Shown here in pieces: positions 7,776 to 10,362 of a stretch of 10,362 nt of DNA. Numbering within the stretch: the first letter of the stretch is position 1; the number at the start of each line of letters is the position of its first letter. Both the position numbers and the translations under genes were made by a program. The stretch covers positions 1 to 10,362 of the forward strand of contig JADGIZ010000664.1 in NCBI GenBank assembly GCA_027604665.1, written 5' to 3'. The notes under the pieces were generated by a model that saw nothing but the letters and a program-made list of their open reading frames with translations, had not been told where the DNA came from and made no database searches. The DNA is from Polyrhizophydium stewartii (Eukaryota > Chytridiomycota > Chytridiomycetes > Rhizophydiales).

Positions 7776-10362
7776 TCACTGGAACTTGGTGTTCGCCTCG
7801 CGAATGAGCTTGAGGAAGACCTCCTCGAGCGTCGACTGGCTGATGCCCCACGACTTGACGAGGCCGTCCTTGTTCTCCTCGAGCCACTGCACAAAGTCCG
7901 GGATGGCGTTGGTCGACGTTGCGGGAAACTGGTAGATCAGCGCACCCGCAGAGTCGTCCTCGAGATTGGCACCGGGGATCATGCGCTGCACAATGTCCTT
8001 GACGCGCGCAGCCTCGGATTGGTCCGTCACGACCGAGATGCGGTATCCCGTGCCAAACTTGGTCTTGAGCGCAATCGAGTTGTTGATGGCGCGCAGCCGG
8101 CCCTTGGACATGACGGCAATGCGGTCGCCAAGCACGTCGGCCTCCTCCATCGAGTGCGTCGTGAGGATGATGACGCGGCCGCGCTTGAACTTTTCGATGA
8201 ACGACCACACGTGGCGGCGGTTGACCGGGTCCATGCCCGTCGTCGGCTCGTCCATGAAGATGATCTTTGGGTCGCCGATCGTCGAGATCACGAGCGACAG
8301 GCGTCGCTTCATGCCGCCAGAGTACGTGCCCGCGCGCACGTCCGCAACCGTGTGCAGACGCACGGCCTTGAGGCGCTCCTCGATCAGAGTCTTGAGCTGC
8401 TCATGCGGGACGCCCTTGAGGCCAGCGTACAGCTCAATGTGCTCGCGCGCCGTCAGGTCGTCAAACAGAATGTCGTGCTGCGGGCAGATGCCCATGATCT
8501 TGCGGATGCGCTGAATGTTGTAGCGCACAGACAGGTCATAAATGAGCGCGTCGCCCGAGGTGGCCGGCGTCAGACCAGACAGCATCGAGATCGTCGTCGA
8601 CTTGCCGGCGCCGTTCTGGCCCAGCAGCGCCAGCAACTTGCCCTCCTCGACTGTGAAACACGAGTTGCGCACGGCAATCTTGTCGAGCTTGGATGCGAAG
8701 AACATGCTGTTGTGGTACACCTTGCGCAGGTTGACGATCTTGAGCGCCGGGAAGTACTCGGGGTCGAGAGCACGCTCGCGGGCGGCAACGACATCCGAGT
8801 CCTCGTCGCCCTCAAGCGGGATCATGACCTTGCCGCTCGTGTTGCGCTTCTGCCACTCGCGACGGTTGGTTGACTTGGCCGAGCTGGTCTCGAAGCCCCA
8901 GTAGTTGGGCGTCAGGAAGAACCACGGCGGGAACGACATGCCAAACTCGTTCGGGATGACATTGTCAAAGTACCACAGCAGTAGGCCGTAGACGAAGCAG
9001 TCCATGATCAGCAGGTACCACGCCTGAACAACGGCCGGGACATCAGGAGGCTTGTTGTCGCCGTACACGGGCAGCGATGTCGAGGGCAGCGGCGAGTAGA
9101 GGCTCGACCACGGGAAGCCCGGGCCGGGGATGTACGTGCTGGTGAGCTGGTCGAGCTGGCCGGTCGTGAGAGTCGAGATGTCGAGGAACATGTGGCCAAA
9201 GTTGAAGAACGGGAAGAACATGAGGATGCCCCAGCCGACGGGGCTGATGGTGGCGGGCGACCACCAAATGTAGCCAAGGTACGCACTCGAGAACACAAAC
9301 GACTCAAAGAGCAGGCCGATGATGAAGAAGAAGATGCCGATCAGGATGGCCACGCGCGAGCGGCGCACTAGCGTGGTGATGAAGAACGCAAGCATGACCA
9401 TAGCCTCGCCAAAGAGGAAGAACAGGATCAGGAGCACGGCAAAGTTGGTGTTGCGGAAGACCTCGAAGCCAAAGGCGAGGCCAAAGATGCACGTGAACAG
9501 CGCGTTGATGAACACTAGTGCCGTGTTGGACAGCAGGTGGCTGAGCCAGTACACGGCTGGACGCAGGCCCATGACCTCCATGCCGTGGCGCAGCTTGAGC
9601 TCCTTCTCGGACACAATCTGGTTGAGCACGTTGATGAAGATGATCATCTCCGAGCAGAAGAAGAACACGGGGCCGAGCGACTGCACAATCGAGTCCGATA
9701 GGCGGCTGGGTGGAATCAGCGGCCAGTCCTTGAGCGAGACGTCAATGTTGGCCTTGACCGTGGCCGTCGGATCGTTGAGCACGGTGACTGTCGGCAGAGT
9801 ACATGGGTGTGTCAGTTTGTGCGAATGTCACATGCACACGAATTTGCGTCAAATGCGCCAATGCACTCACTGATGGCTTCGTCCAAGCCGCGCACAAAGG
9901 CGAGCACGTCGCGACCAAAGATATCGCTGCCGTTGGCGGCGTTGGTGGCGTTGAACCACAGCTGGTACTGGATGTTGATGGGCGACGCGGCGGTCTGGCT
10001 GAAGGTGACGCCCCATGCGGTGGTGTTGGGATGCTTGAGGGCGTAATTGTAGATGAAGTCGGCGTCCGGCACGGGCACAATGTCATACACCTTTGTCGGG
10101 TCGACGGTGTAGTCTACGATGTGGTGGCAGATGACGGCGAGTCAGTGGAGCACGAAGCTGCAGCGTTGCTATGCGAGAAAGCGCACCGGTGAAAGGGCTC
10201 TCGATGTTGAGCGCGTAGCCGACGCGCGGCTGGTTGAGATCCGAGAAGGTCTGCATGATCTTGGTGTAATCGACGTTGTTGACGGTCGTGGCCGGAGTGT
10301 ACATGATGCTCACGCATGGCTTGCCTGGGTCGCGGCCCTGGGGTGGCGGTGTGGGGCGGAGG
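7776..10362 (-). CDS. ABCA-family ATP-binding cassette transporter (N-terminus off window)
   Basis: Exons 10362-10187, 10113-9871 and 9787-7776 give 809 C-terminal residues. Fragment residues 1-160 are an extracytoplasmic loop with sequons NAT and NGS. About six membrane spans follow, near 171-197, 215-241, 255-278, 284-309, 321-341 and 393-414. The nucleotide-binding domain is intact: Walker A GQNGAGKST (529-537), Q-loop CPQHD (574-578), signature YSGGMKRR (628-635), Walker B IIFMDEP (648-654) and H-loop TTHSMEEAD (682-690). The end carries the conserved STLEEVFLKL. ABCA proteins move lipids across membranes using ATP. The order loop-TMD-NBD-end fits the half-size ABCA class of plants and Dictyostelium; it could instead be the second half of a full-size protein, which the missing upstream part would settle. 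The leftmost residues (PPPQGRDPGKPC) are in frame with exon 2 and belong to the same loop. Confidence 0.95.
9788..9870 (-). other. ABCA gene intron (83 nt)
   Basis: The donor is the classical GTGAGT starting at 9870 and the acceptor is GCCGACAG ending at 9788. A CTGAC box lies at 9815-9811, with its A 24 nt from the acceptor. It is in phase 1; splicing joins GLDEAI to ITVLNDPT. Unspliced reading stops at about 9812. Confidence 0.93.
10114..10186 (-). other. ABCA gene intron (73 nt)
   Basis: The donor is GTGCGC starting at 10186 and the acceptor is ATCGTAG ending at 10114. A CTGAC box lies at 10145-10141, 28 nt from the acceptor. It is in phase 1; splicing joins IESPFT to DYTVDPTKVYD. Length is not a multiple of three, so splicing is required to keep the frame. 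Confidence 0.85.

Noticed and set aside
7740..8873. 377-codon plus-strand open frame
   Set aside because: It lies antisense to the ABCA nucleotide-binding domain, whose Walker A, signature and Walker B motifs are unmistakable on the minus strand.

Overview
This is nuclear DNA from a flagellated eukaryotic microbe, GC-rich by eye. Four protein genes are packed closely and three of them are interrupted by short introns (72-110 nt). All six introns start GTG, end AG, and carry a CTGAC or CTCAC branch-point-like box 15-29 nt before the acceptor. A conserved ciliary gene (CFAP300) implies motile cilia. Gene style fits a free-living protist such as an apusomonad (Thecamonas-like), but that placement is a guess.

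Layout, left to right. (1) Minus strand, 3428 to beyond base 1: a two-exon gene for a long coiled-coil protein. It has a Ser/Pro-rich basic N-terminus, a segment closely resembling the CC1 box of dynein-dynactin adaptors (TRAK/HAP1/BICD type), a Spindly-like motif about 280 residues later, and then a tandem array of near-identical 273-bp (91-residue) coiled-coil units that runs off the left edge. (2) A 144-bp divergent intergenic region. (3) Plus strand, 3573-6245: an intronless 890-residue helical-repeat protein with PPR-like repeats and a possible mitochondrial presequence. (4) Plus strand, 6257-7551, only 11 bp further on: CFAP300, a dynein-arm assembly factor, in four exons. (5) A 224-bp convergent spacer. 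(6) Minus strand, 7776 to beyond 10362: the C-terminal three exons of an ABCA-type lipid transporter, with the membrane domain and a complete nucleotide-binding domain.

There are no mobile elements, RNA genes or bacterial-style operons. The genes do not form an obvious pathway. Two could both relate to dynein biology: CFAP300 firmly, for axonemal dynein arms, and the coiled-coil protein tentatively, for cytoplasmic dynein transport. The most interesting object is the coiled-coil gene, which joins a candidate dynein-adaptor head to an expanding repeat rod of exactly 13 heptads per unit.
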